DNA of 64,000 nucleotides from FEN-1219 sp963810755. GTDB lineage: Bacteria > Pseudomonadota > Gammaproteobacteria > Steroidobacterales > Rariloculaceae. Numbering within the stretch: position 1 is the first letter of the stretch; each line of letters opens with the position of its first letter. The stretch spans positions 124,001-188,000 of the forward strand of contig CAWEOP010000002.1 of NCBI GenBank assembly GCA_963810755.1. The letters are read 5' to 3'. The position numbers were made by a program, and so were the translations under genes. The notes under the pieces were generated by a model. It worked only from the letters and a program-made list of their open reading frames with translations, did no database searches and was not told where the DNA came from. Positions 46,265 through 54,811 of this stretch are shown here, piece after piece.

Positions 46265-47490
46265 AGCGCGTGGCCGTGACGGGCCTCGGGATCGTCGCTC
46301 CGGGCGGCAACGAGCCGGAAGAGTTCTTCGCGAACCTCTGCGCGGGCCGCTCGGCGATCAAGCGGCTGCCTGACTCGCGCAGCGCGCGGCTCGAAACGCG
46401 CGTCGCGGCCCCCGCGGAGCTCGATGCCGCGCGCCACTTTCCCGCGCCTCGCCTGCGAATGCTCGATCGCGTGAGCCACCTCGCTCTCGTGGCCGCGAAG
46501 CAGGCGGTTGCGAGCGCCCAGCTCGTGTTCACCGACGACGAGCGCACGACGTGCGGCGTGTTCTTCGGCACGGGGATGGGCGGCGCGGGTAGCACGGACG
46601 AAGGCTACGCCACGCTCTATCAGGAGCGCTCGGATCGGGTGAAGCCGTATAGCGTGCTGCTTGCGATGAACAACGCCCCCGGCGCGTGGATCGGCATGGA
46701 GCACTCCCTGACGGGGCCGAACCTCACGTTTTCCGTCGCGTGCTCGTCGGCGGCCGTCGCGATCGGCGAGGCGTGGCTTCGGATTCGCGGCGGTGCGTCC
46801 CCAGTGATGCTCGCCGGCGGTGCCGAAGCGCCGCTCACGCTCGGCACGATCAAGGCATGGGAGGCTCTGAAGACTCTCGCGGTCGAAGACGCCGCGGATC
46901 CGTCGGCCTCTTGCAAGCCGTTCGCGAAGAACCGCAGCGGGCTCGTGCTCGGCGAGGGCGCGGCCGTCGTCGTGCTCGAAGAGTGGGAGCATGCGCGCCG
47001 GCGCGGGGCACCGTTGATCGGCGAGCTCGTGGGCTACGGGCTCGCAACGGACTCCGAGCACATCACACGTCCGAGCGTCGCCGGGCAAGCGCGCGCGCTC
47101 GAGCTCGCGCTCGAGTCGGCCGAGATCGCGCCGCGCGACGTCGGCTACATCAACGCGCACGGCACGGGCACTCTTGCGAACGACGCGGTGGAGACGGCCG
47201 CGATCCGGAAGGTGTTCGGTGCGGCCGCCGAGCGGATACCCGTGAGCTCGACGAAGTCGATGCACGGCCACTTGCTCGGCGCCGCGGGCGCCGTCGAGAT
47301 GATCGCGACGCTGCTCGCGGTGCGCGAGGGTAAAGTGCCGCCCACGATGCACTTGGACGTGCCGGACCCCGAGTGCGATCTCGACTACGTGCCGAACGTC
47401 GCGCGCGCGACGCCCGACCTCGAGATCGCGCTGACGAACTCGTTCGCGTTCGGCGGCACTAACGCGGTGCTCGTGTGCCGCCGCGCTTAG
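46261..47490 (+). CDS. Beta-ketoacyl-ACP synthase (FabF-like) of the PKS operon
   Basis: The ATG at 46261 overlaps the ACP stop (ATGA). The 409-residue product has the full decarboxylating condensing-enzyme triad: Cys161 in VACSSAAVA, His300 in INAHGTGT and His335 in KSMHGHLLGAAGA. The C-terminal SFAFGGTNAVLV is also canonical. Length and motifs match FabF/KAS II. Being in the operon with its own ACP, it is more likely to elongate or select the starter acyl chain for the type III synthase than to serve general fatty acid synthesis. The next genes are on the other strand. Confidence 0.87.
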   Translation: MKRVAVTGLGIVAPGGNEPEEFFANLCAGRSAIKRLPDSRSARLETRVAAPAELDAARHFPAPRLRMLDRVSHLALVAAKQAVASAQLVFTDDERTTCGVFFGTGMGGAGSTDEGYATLYQERSDRVKPYSVLLAMNNAPGAWIGMEHSLTGPNLTFSVACSSAAVAIGEAWLRIRGGASPVMLAGGAEAPLTLGTIKAWEALKTLAVEDAADPSASCKPFAKNRSGLVLGEGAAVVVLEEWEHARRRGAPLIGELVGYGLATDSEHITRPSVAGQARALELALESAEIAPRDVGYINAHGTGTLANDAVETAAIRKVFGAAAERIPVSSTKSMHGHLLGAAGAVEMIATLLAVREGKVPPTMHLDVPDPECDLDYVPNVARATPDLEIALTNSFAFGGTNAVLVCRRA

Positions 47491-47575
47491 CGACGGCGGG
47501 CCCTGCGCGTACGAAGCTCCGTCGACGGCCCGCTTGCGTCAACGTGCGCACCTTGGTGTACCTCGCCGCGCACCA

Positions 47576-49285
47576 TCACGAGCGCTCGCGTGCGATCTGG
47601 CGGCCGAACAACGCGAGACCGACGGCGAGGTACGCGAGCCCGTAGGCGAGCAGCACCGCCGTCGGCACGAACGCGGCGTCGGCCGGTCGCCGCCGGATCA
47701 TGAGGTCGTTGAACGCCTCCATCGCCCAGGTAGTCGGAAACGCGAGCGCGACGCTGCGCATCCACTGCGGCTCGAGGTCGATCGGCCACCAGCAGCCGCC
47801 GATCGCCGCCATCGTCACGATCGCGATCGAGCCGAGCGGTAACACCGCGTCGCGGGTGCGCGCGAACACCGCGACGATCAGCCCGAACGCCGTCCCGGCG
47901 AACGCGACGCCGGCGATTGGCAGGAGCAGCGCCCACGGCTCGGGTCCGAGCGAGATGTCGAACAGCGCGTAGCCGACGGCGAATAGCACGATCATCTGCA
48001 CGACTCCCACCACGAACCGCGACAGCAGCTTGCCGAGCAGGATGTTGCCGGCGGTGACGGGCAGCGCGCGGATGCGGTCGAACGTGCCCCACTCGCGCTC
48101 GTCGAGCAGGCCGAGCGACACGCCGAGCAGCATGCCGAGCAGCAGGAAGGTAACGCTGAAACCCGGGACGTTTTGGTCGAATGTGTTGATCCCGCTCGCG
48201 CGGGCAGCAGCGCCTCGCTCGCCGGCGACCGCGACCTCCTCGACGCCGAGCGAGGCGCCCGGTATCCGGGGCTCGCCGGCTGCGACGTCGATCGGCGGGA
48301 GCTCGAAGTCGACGGCGGGAGCGGGCAACGCGGGCAGCGCAGGGGCCGGCACGGAGACGCGGATCGCAAGATCCGCGGGCAGCTCGAGCGCCGCCGGCGG
48401 CTCATCGAGCGCGCGCACGAGCTCGGGCGGCGGCTCCGGAAACTCCGGCGGAGGGGGTATGTCGTCGGCACGGCGCGCGGCGAGGCGCTGCAGCTCCGCG
48501 AACCACGCCTCGAAGCGGGCGCGCGCGTCGGCGAGCGCCGCGAGATAGTCGCGCGCCGGTCCCTGCAGCGCCTGCGCGCGCGCCGCGATCTCGGCGTCGA
48601 GCTCCGCGAGCAGCGCTTTCGTTTGGTCGTCGATTTGGCGCGCGACGTCGGCGCGCACGCGCGCCGTCTCCGCCGCGAGCGCGCTGGCGGCTCGATCGCG
48701 CGCGTCGCGCGCTTCGCTCTGCGTCGTCGCGAGCTGCACGCGGCCGCGATCGAGCGCCGCTGCGAGCGACTCGACCTGCTCGCGGAGCCGGCGGCGCTGC
48801 TCGCCGAGCTCGGCGACGAGCCGCGCCCGCTGCTCGGTCGCGAGCGCGTCGCGCGCCTCGAGGACCCCGAGGCGCACGTTGAGCCGCTCGAGATACTTCA
48901 CGGGGTCGGTGTACAGCAGCACGTGCGCCGGGTCTCCGGCCGCGAGTGCCGCCGCCGTGCCGGCGGGAATGACGAGCGCGCTGCCGACCTCCTTGTCCTC
49001 GACGAGACGTCGCGCCTCGGCGCGCGAGCCGACCGCACGCACGCGCACGGTGCTCGTCTCCGCGAGCCGGCTCTCGATCTGCGCTGCGAGCTCGCCGCCG
49101 TCCTCGTCGACGATCGGCAGGTCATAGGCAGTCTGGCCGGTCGGCGTCGCGCCGTAGAGGCTCGCGAGCGAGAATCCCGCGACGCAGATCACGACGATCG
49201 GGGCGAGTGCGATGAACACGAGCGCCGACTTGTCGCGCGACAGCAGGCGCAGATCCTTCGCGACGATCGCCGCGAGCGACCTCAT
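47576..49285 (-). CDS. ABC-2 type transporter permease with long coiled-coil and Pro-rich periplasmic loop
   Basis: The 569-residue product has one N-terminal membrane helix (VFIALAPIVVICVAGFSLA). A large loop (about residues 45-365) includes an extended coiled coil (REQVESLAAALDRGRVQL and on) and a Pro-rich stretch (PPPPEFPEPPPELV). Five more helices follow, with VTFLLLGMLLGVSLGLLDE and the DERE..TFDRI..LPV motif typical of ABC-2 exporters. It starts 12 bases after the ATPase gene stop, in the same transcript. It forms the membrane half of an exporter. The substrate is unknown; the neighbouring PKS product is one possibility. Confidence 0.85.
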   Translation of the reverse strand: MRSLAAIVAKDLRLLSRDKSALVFIALAPIVVICVAGFSLASLYGATPTGQTAYDLPIVDEDGGELAAQIESRLAETSTVRVRAVGSRAEARRLVEDKEVGSALVIPAGTAAALAAGDPAHVLLYTDPVKYLERLNVRLGVLEARDALATEQRARLVAELGEQRRRLREQVESLAAALDRGRVQLATTQSEARDARDRAASALAAETARVRADVARQIDDQTKALLAELDAEIAARAQALQGPARDYLAALADARARFEAWFAELQRLAARRADDIPPPPEFPEPPPELVRALDEPPAALELPADLAIRVSVPAPALPALPAPAVDFELPPIDVAAGEPRIPGASLGVEEVAVAGERGAAARASGINTFDQNVPGFSVTFLLLGMLLGVSLGLLDEREWGTFDRIRALPVTAGNILLGKLLSRFVVGVVQMIVLFAVGYALFDISLGPEPWALLLPIAGVAFAGTAFGLIVAVFARTRDAVLPLGSIAIVTMAAIGGCWWPIDLEPQWMRSVALAFPTTWAMEAFNDLMIRRRPADAAFVPTAVLLAYGLAYLAVGLALFGRQIARERS

Positions 49286-49297
49286 GACTCGCCTTCG

Positions 49298-50275
49298 TCA
49301 GTCACGCATTGCGCGCCCGGTCAGCGCCAAGAACGCGTCGTGCAGGCTCGGTCGCTGCACGCGGAGCTCGAGCACGTTTCCGCCGCGCGCGCGTGCGCGC
49401 TCGAGCACTTGCGGCGCGAGATCGAGCGCGTCGATCGTGACTCGCTCCGCGTGTCCGCGGCCCAAGCTGTTCGTCTCTTCAACGCCGAGCGAGTGCGCGC
49501 CGCGCAGATCGTCGAGCCAGCCGTGCGGCAGCGGCCGCTCGGTCACGACGTCCACGCGCAGGCCGGCGCCGGACTCGCTCACGAGCTCGCTCGGCCGGCC
49601 CGACGCGATCACGCGGCCGTTGTCGATCAGCACGACTCGGTCGCAGAGCAGCTCGGCTTCATCCATGTGGTGCGTGCTGAACAGCAGGGCCGCGCCCGCG
49701 GCCGCTTGTGCGCGAATCGCGCCGACGATGCGCTCCAGCGATTGCGGATCGACGCCCACGGTCGGCTCGTCGAGCAGCAGCACTGGCGGCGCGCCGAGCA
49801 AGCCGCACGCGAGATTGAGCCGCCTCTGCATCCCGCCCGAATACCGCGACACGAGATCATCGGCGCGTTGCGTGAGCTCGACGCGCTCGAGGGCCTCGTC
49901 GGCCGCGCGCCGTGCGGCGGCTGCGCGTAGGCCGACGAGCCGGGCAAAGAAGCGCAGGTTCTCGCGCGCGGTGAGCGTGGGGTAAACGGCGATGTCTTGG
50001 GGCACGCGGCCGAGCGAGCGGCGCACCGCCATCGACTGCGTGCGGACGTCGTGGCCCGCGATTCGGACGTCGCCCGCGGTCGCGCGCACGAGCGTCGCGA
50101 GCACGGCGAGTGTGGTGGTCTTGCCGGCGCCGTTCGGCCCGAGCAGGCCGACGATCTCGCCGGACGCGACCTCGAACGAGATGCCTTCGAGGATTCGACG
50201 GCCGGCGCGATCCACGACGAGCCGGTCGACCGAGATGGCGGGGGAGGGAGCCGTCACGCCGCAGAATCTTAGCAT
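49298..50275 (-). CDS. ABC transporter ATP-binding protein
   Basis: The minus-strand ATG at 50275 with GGGAG upstream gives 325 residues. Walker A is GPNGAGKT, the Q-loop is VPQDIAVYPTLT, the signature is YSGGMQRRLNLA, Walker B is VLLLDEPTVGVD and the switch His is in FSTHHMDEAELL. It is a typical CcmA/NatA-like ABC-2 ATPase with a C-terminal extension of about 90 residues (DALDLAPQVLERARARG). It pairs with the permease encoded immediately downstream. Confidence 0.88.
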   Translation of the reverse strand: MLRFCGVTAPSPAISVDRLVVDRAGRRILEGISFEVASGEIVGLLGPNGAGKTTTLAVLATLVRATAGDVRIAGHDVRTQSMAVRRSLGRVPQDIAVYPTLTARENLRFFARLVGLRAAAARRAADEALERVELTQRADDLVSRYSGGMQRRLNLACGLLGAPPVLLLDEPTVGVDPQSLERIVGAIRAQAAAGAALLFSTHHMDEAELLCDRVVLIDNGRVIASGRPSELVSESGAGLRVDVVTERPLPHGWLDDLRGAHSLGVEETNSLGRGHAERVTIDALDLAPQVLERARARGGNVLELRVQRPSLHDAFLALTGRAMRD

Positions 50276-50409
50276 CGGGCTCCGGCTCCCACGCGCTCGG
50301 TCTCCTTGGTCGCCGAGGCCGGCGGCCACACGCCGCGCGCCTCACCGCAGGCCCGTCGGATACACCAACCGGACGAGACCGTGGCGGCTTTCGGCGCTAT
50401 CCTTAGCCC

Positions 50410-50916
50410 ATGACGGACGGGAACCACGCCATGAGCCGCGCGCCGTTGCGAAGGCCGTTGGGAGCTGCTGCGCTAGCGTTGCTGTTGGGATTCGCGGCCG
50501 GTCCGGCCGGCGCGCAGTTCGGCTACAGCTTGCCGAAGGACGACTTCGTCTGGAATTGGGGGAGGGGCGGAGAAGAGGCGGCGCAACGAGGCTTCGAGGA
50601 CTTCGAAGTACGGGGCGGCGAGGATGGGTTCAATTGCCTGCTCACGGGCAAGGTCGGGCTGTCGGGCCGCATGACGCAGAACGACGTACAAGCTCTGGAG
50701 GACGCGCTCCGCGCTCGGCTCGACTTCATCTACGCCTCGGCGACCTACATGAACGAGCTCGAGCAGCAGCACCTCATCGATTGGGCACGGCTCGCGTGCG
50801 ACAAGCCCGAGGCGACGCCTTCGACCGAAGAGGAAAAGGCAGAGCGCGAGGCGCGTGCGAAAGAGAAGATGCAGAAAGAAATCGACCGCCGCCGCGAGCG
50901 CCAGCAGCACGACTAG
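50410..50916 (+). CDS. Secreted hypothetical protein with charged helical tail
   Basis: The 168-residue product has a signal peptide (GAAALALLLGFAAGPAGAQ). An alternative ATG at 50431 would shorten the leader by seven residues. The mature part has SLPKDDFVWNWGRGGEEAAQ, a central FNCLLTGKVGLSGRMTQND and a second Cys (RLACDKPE). The last 45 residues are strongly charged and helical (EEEKAEREARAKEKMQKEID). No family is recognised. It lies 31 bases before hemW, but a functional link is unlikely. Confidence 0.62.
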   Translation: MTDGNHAMSRAPLRRPLGAAALALLLGFAAGPAGAQFGYSLPKDDFVWNWGRGGEEAAQRGFEDFEVRGGEDGFNCLLTGKVGLSGRMTQNDVQALEDALRARLDFIYASATYMNELEQQHLIDWARLACDKPEATPSTEEEKAEREARAKEKMQKEIDRRRERQQHD

Positions 50917-50947
50917 CCGTCGCGCTCAGGCTTCGTCAACCACAGCG

Positions 50948-52153
50948 ATGAGAACGATCTCCGCGGGCGCCGCGTCGACAGCGCGCGAATTCCTGACCCC
51001 ACGCTTCGACGGCTTGCCGCCGCTCGCGCTGTACGCGCACCTGCCGTGGTGCGTGCGCAAGTGCCCGTACTGCGACTTCAATTCGTACGAAGCGAAACCC
51101 GGCGACCTCGCGGAGGATGCGTACGTCGACGCGCTGCTGCTCGACCTCGACGCGGAGCTGCCGCTCGTGCAGGACCGGCCACTCGCGAGCGTGTTCATCG
51201 GCGGAGGCACGCCGAGCCTGTTTTCGGGCGCCGCGATTGGACGTCTGCTCGAGGGCATCCGCGCGCGCGCGCCGCTCGCGCCCGGGGCCGAAGTCACGCT
51301 CGAAGCGAACCCCGGGGCGGTCGAGGCCGAGCGCTTCGCCGCGTACCGCGACGCCGGCGTGAACCGCCTCTCGATCGGCGTTCAGAGCTTCCGCGCGGAG
51401 CAGCTCCGCAAGCTCGGCCGCGTCCATGGCCCGGAGCAGGCGGTGCGCGCAGCCGAGCTCGCGAAGGCCGCCGGCTTCGATAATTTCAATCTCGATCTCA
51501 TGTACGCGCTGCCCGGTGACGACCTCGATGGCGCCCTGTCCGACCTGCGCTCGGCGCTCGCGCTCGAGCCGCCGCATCTTTCTTGGTATCAGCTCACGCT
51601 CGAGCCGAACACCGCGTTCCATCGCCGCCCGCCGCCGCTGCCGGCCGAGGAGCTCGTGCTCGAGATCGAGCGCGCGGGCCGCGAGCTGCTCGCCGTGAGC
51701 GGGTTCGAGCGCTACGAAGTCTCGGCCTACGAGCGCGGCGGCCGGCGCTGCGCGCACAACTTGAACTATTGGCAGTTCGGCGATTACCTCGGGCTCGGCG
51801 CGGGCGCGCATGGCAAGGTCACGCTGCCGGGCGAGCAGATCGTCGAGAGGCGCGCGAAAACCCGAAACCCGCGCACGTTCATGGGCGCGGCCGGAACGGC
51901 CGACGGCGTCACCGTCGAGCGCATCGGCGACGGCAAGCAGCTTGCGATCGAGTTCTTGATGAACGCATTGCGTTTGCCGGACGGCGTGCCTCTGAGGTCA
52001 TTCGAGGAGCGTACTGGCGTCGCTGGCAGCGCCATCGGGCGAGACTCGCAGGCGGCGCGCAGCCGCGGCTGGCTCGCCGCCGAGCACGACGTCCTGAGGC
52101 CGACGCCCGCCGGGCTCGAGATGCTGAATCCGCTGCTCGCGCTGTTTTGTTGA
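50948..52153 (+). CDS. hemW: Radical SAM heme chaperone HemW
   Basis: The ATG at 50948 gives 401 residues. The radical-SAM cluster motif is CVRKCPYCDF (Cys35, Cys39, Cys42). The SAM-binding GGGTPSLF and EANPG motifs follow, along with LSIGVQSFRAEQLRKLGRVH and NFNLDLMYALPG, all typical of HemW. It lacks the extra N-terminal residues of the true coproporphyrinogen III dehydrogenase HemN, so heme transfer to respiratory cytochromes is the expected role. This fits a genome with many c- and b-type cytochromes. Confidence 0.88.
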   Translation: MRTISAGAASTAREFLTPRFDGLPPLALYAHLPWCVRKCPYCDFNSYEAKPGDLAEDAYVDALLLDLDAELPLVQDRPLASVFIGGGTPSLFSGAAIGRLLEGIRARAPLAPGAEVTLEANPGAVEAERFAAYRDAGVNRLSIGVQSFRAEQLRKLGRVHGPEQAVRAAELAKAAGFDNFNLDLMYALPGDDLDGALSDLRSALALEPPHLSWYQLTLEPNTAFHRRPPPLPAEELVLEIERAGRELLAVSGFERYEVSAYERGGRRCAHNLNYWQFGDYLGLGAGAHGKVTLPGEQIVERRAKTRNPRTFMGAAGTADGVTVERIGDGKQLAIEFLMNALRLPDGVPLRSFEERTGVAGSAIGRDSQAARSRGWLAAEHDVLRPTPAGLEMLNPLLALFC

Positions 52154-52233
52154 GAATCGTCCTCCGCCCAGTCGTGGTCCCGGTGCGCCCTGCACGGACC
52201 GTCGGCTAGAATCGGAGTGACTCGGGACGAACG

Positions 52234-53106
52234 ATGAATCGGGGGATCACGACGATGTTCAAACGACTGCTCGTTCTCGCGGCGTTGACCGCGCTCGGCT
52301 CGCTGACCGCGAACGCGCAGACCCGCCCGGCGCCGCCCGCGACGCCGCGGATCTACATCTTCGACAACGGCGCGATCAAAGGCCTGGACCCGAAGCTCTT
52401 CAACTTCACGCGCGAGGAGCTCAAGGAGGTCGACTTCGTCAACATCTCGTATCTGATCGTGCACCCGCGCGGCACTCTGATGTTCGACTCCGGCGCGGTC
52501 GCGGACAGCCACTTCAAGGGCGACGGGCAGCCCGTCACCGAAGGCATCATGTCGGCTACGAAGCCGCTGCTGCCGCAGCTCGCGGCGGCTGGCTACAAAC
52601 CTTCGGACATCACCTATTTCGTGCTCTCGCACTACCACTCGGATCACACCGCCAACGCCAACGAGTTCGCCGGCGCGACATGGATCGTCCAAAAGGCAGA
52701 GCGCGACTTCATGTTCGGGCCGAAGCCGCAAGGGTCGATCGTGCAGGAAGGCTCGTACGAAAAGCTCAAGGACGCGAAGACAAAGGTCCTCGACAACGCG
52801 GACTTCGACGTGTTCGGCGACGGAACCATCGTCGTGATGTCCGCGCCGGGCCATACGCCGGGCCACCAAGTGCTCGCCGTCAAGCTCGCGAAACGCGGCA
52901 CCGTAGTCCTCGCGGGCGACTTGTTTCACTACCCGGAAGAACGGACGACGGGCCGCATTCCGACGTTCGAGTTCAACGCGGAGCAATCGCGCGCCTCACG
53001 CGCGCGGATCGAGAAGTTCGTGAAGGACAACAACGCGCAGCTGTGGATCGAGCACGACATCGCGACGCACGCGCCGCTGCCGCGCGCGCCGCAGTTTGTA
53101 GAGTGA
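52234..53106 (+). CDS. Secreted N-acyl homoserine lactonase family MBL-fold protein
   Basis: The 290-residue product has a signal peptide ending ANAQ near residue 29; a second ATG at 52255 is a possible start. The metal motif is intact: LSHYHSDHTANANEF (HxHxDH), then APGHTPGHQVLAV and GDLFHY, then a C-terminal IEHD. The pattern fits AiiA-like lactonases of the MBL superfamily, which open lactone rings such as quorum-sensing acyl homoserine lactones. Secretion would place it outside the cytoplasm, and other lactones are equally possible. It contrasts with the two variant-site MBL proteins earlier in the window. Confidence 0.82.
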   Translation: MNRGITTMFKRLLVLAALTALGSLTANAQTRPAPPATPRIYIFDNGAIKGLDPKLFNFTREELKEVDFVNISYLIVHPRGTLMFDSGAVADSHFKGDGQPVTEGIMSATKPLLPQLAAAGYKPSDITYFVLSHYHSDHTANANEFAGATWIVQKAERDFMFGPKPQGSIVQEGSYEKLKDAKTKVLDNADFDVFGDGTIVVMSAPGHTPGHQVLAVKLAKRGTVVLAGDLFHYPEERTTGRIPTFEFNAEQSRASRARIEKFVKDNNAQLWIEHDIATHAPLPRAPQFVE

Positions 53107-53187
53107 TCGCCGGCGAACGAGCGGACTCGGCCGCCTAGGTTCGCGGCCCGCGTTCAAGGCGTTTGTGGTAGTCAGCAAGGAGAGCTC

Positions 53188-53733
53188 GTGAACCGACCTC
53201 GTATCGACCTCGCGGTCGCGGTGCAACCCACCGACCATATTCTTGGCGCCGAGCACGCGCCGGTGACGGTCGTCGAGTACGGCGACTTCGAATGCCCGAA
53301 CTGCAAGAACGCGGCGCCGGCGGTGAAGATACTGCTCGGCAACTTCGCCGAGCGGGTGCGCTTCGTCTATAGACACTTCCCGCTCGAGCAGCCGCATCCG
53401 TATGCGCTCGGGGCGGCCGAGGCGGCCGAGTGCGCGGGGGCGCAAGGCAAGTTCTGGGAGATGCACGACCTGCTGTTCGCCAACCAGACGCATCTCAAGC
53501 TCAAGCACCTGCACGGCTATGCCGAGCAGCTCGGCCTCGACATGGCGCGCTACACGGCCGAGATGGACGATCACGTCTACCTGCAGCGCATCCGCGAGCA
53601 CATGGAGGGCGGCAAACGCAGCCACGTGCGCGGAACTCCGGGTTTCTTCGTGAACGGCACGATCCAGGACGTGTCGTTCGGCCTGCATGCGCTGTTCGAC
53701 GCCACGGAAGCCGCACTGCCCGGAAAGCGTTGA
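53188..53733 (+). CDS. DsbA-family thioredoxin-fold oxidoreductase
   Basis: The GTG at 53188 follows AAGGAGAGCTC. The 181-residue product has VTVVEYGDFECPNCKNAAPA, where CPNC is the redox site. The cis-Pro appears in RGTPGFFVNG. No signal peptide is present, so it may act in the cytoplasm. It resembles the DsbA/FrnE-like or NhaA-C-terminal-like thioredoxin group. It lies 24 bases before gnd, perhaps in the same transcript. Confidence 0.82.
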   Translation: MNRPRIDLAVAVQPTDHILGAEHAPVTVVEYGDFECPNCKNAAPAVKILLGNFAERVRFVYRHFPLEQPHPYALGAAEAAECAGAQGKFWEMHDLLFANQTHLKLKHLHGYAEQLGLDMARYTAEMDDHVYLQRIREHMEGGKRSHVRGTPGFFVNGTIQDVSFGLHALFDATEAALPGKR

Positions 53734-53757
53734 AGGGCGCCGCACAAGGGAATTCGA

Positions 53758-54804
53758 ATGCAAGTCGCGATGATCGGGATCGGCCGGATGGGCGGCAACA
53801 TGACGCGCCGGCTACTCGCGAAAGGGCACGAATGCGTCGTGCTCGCGCGGCGGAACGACACCGTCGACCCGCTGCGCGCGGCGGGTGCGCTCGTTACGAC
53901 AACGCTGCCCGAGCTCGTCGCGAAGCTGCGCAAGCCGCGTGCGCTCTGGATCATGATTCCGGCCGCCGCCGTGGACGGCGTGATCGCCGAGCTGGTCGAC
54001 CTGCTCGCGCCGGGCGACGTGCTGATCGACGGTGGCAACTCGCACTACATCGACGACCAACGCCGCGCGGCGCAGCTGCGCGCGCACGGGCTCCACTACG
54101 TGGACGTCGGCACGAGCGGCGGGATCTGGGGGCTCGACAACGGTTACTGCCAGATGGTGGGCGGCGAAACCGACGTCGTAGCACGCCTCGCGCCGATTTT
54201 CGCGTCGCTTGCTCCAGGCGGTGCGCCCGCGCCCGGCGGCGGGCAGGGTGGTAGCAAGCGCGCCGATTCGTCGACGGCAGCAGACGGCTGGCTGCACTGC
54301 GGCGCCCACGGCGCGGGCCATTTCGTGAAGATGGTGCACAACGGCATCGAGTACGGCCTCATGGCGGCGTATGCGGAAGGATTGAATCTCTTGAAGCATG
54401 CGAACGTCGGTAGCGCCCAGCATGCGGTCGATGCAGAGACCACGCCGCTGAGAGCTCCTGAGCATTTCGCGTACGACTTCGACATCGGGGCGATCGCGGA
54501 GGTTTGGCGGCACGGAAGCGTCGTGCGATCGTGGCTGCTCGACCTCGCCGCGGGCGCACTCGCGCGCGACGGAAGCTTGAGTGGCTTTCGCGGCGAGGTC
54601 TCGGACTCGGGCGAAGGCCGTTGGACGATCGACGCCGCCGTCGCGTCGGGTGTGCCGGTACCGGTGCTCGCGAGCGCCCTGTTCGCGCGCTTCGCGTCGC
54701 GCGGCGAGGACGCGTTCGCAAATCGTGTGCTCTCGGCAATGCGCTTCGAGTTCGGCGGCCACGCGGAGCGGGGCGCGGCGCCGAGCGGCGCGGCCAAGAA
54801 GTGA
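53758..54804 (+). CDS. gnd: 6-phosphogluconate dehydrogenase, decarboxylating (short NAD-type)
   Basis: The 348-residue product belongs to the short 6PGDH class. The nucleotide motif is MIGIGRMGGNM, and the absence of a basic phosphate-binding patch after the second strand fits NAD use. The substrate motif is DGGNSHYIDD, and the catalytic Lys and Asn are in HFVKMVHNGIEYG. A Gly/Pro/Ser-rich insertion at about residues 160-179 (PGGAPAPGGGQGG) is unusual. It converts 6-phosphogluconate to ribulose 5-phosphate. It is followed after 7 bases by zwf, so the oxidative pentose phosphate enzymes are co-transcribed. Confidence 0.87.
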   Translation: MQVAMIGIGRMGGNMTRRLLAKGHECVVLARRNDTVDPLRAAGALVTTTLPELVAKLRKPRALWIMIPAAAVDGVIAELVDLLAPGDVLIDGGNSHYIDDQRRAAQLRAHGLHYVDVGTSGGIWGLDNGYCQMVGGETDVVARLAPIFASLAPGGAPAPGGGQGGSKRADSSTAADGWLHCGAHGAGHFVKMVHNGIEYGLMAAYAEGLNLLKHANVGSAQHAVDAETTPLRAPEHFAYDFDIGAIAEVWRHGSVVRSWLLDLAAGALARDGSLSGFRGEVSDSGEGRWTIDAAVASGVPVPVLASALFARFASRGEDAFANRVLSAMRFEFGGHAERGAAPSGAAKK

Positions 54805-54811
54805 GCCGCTC

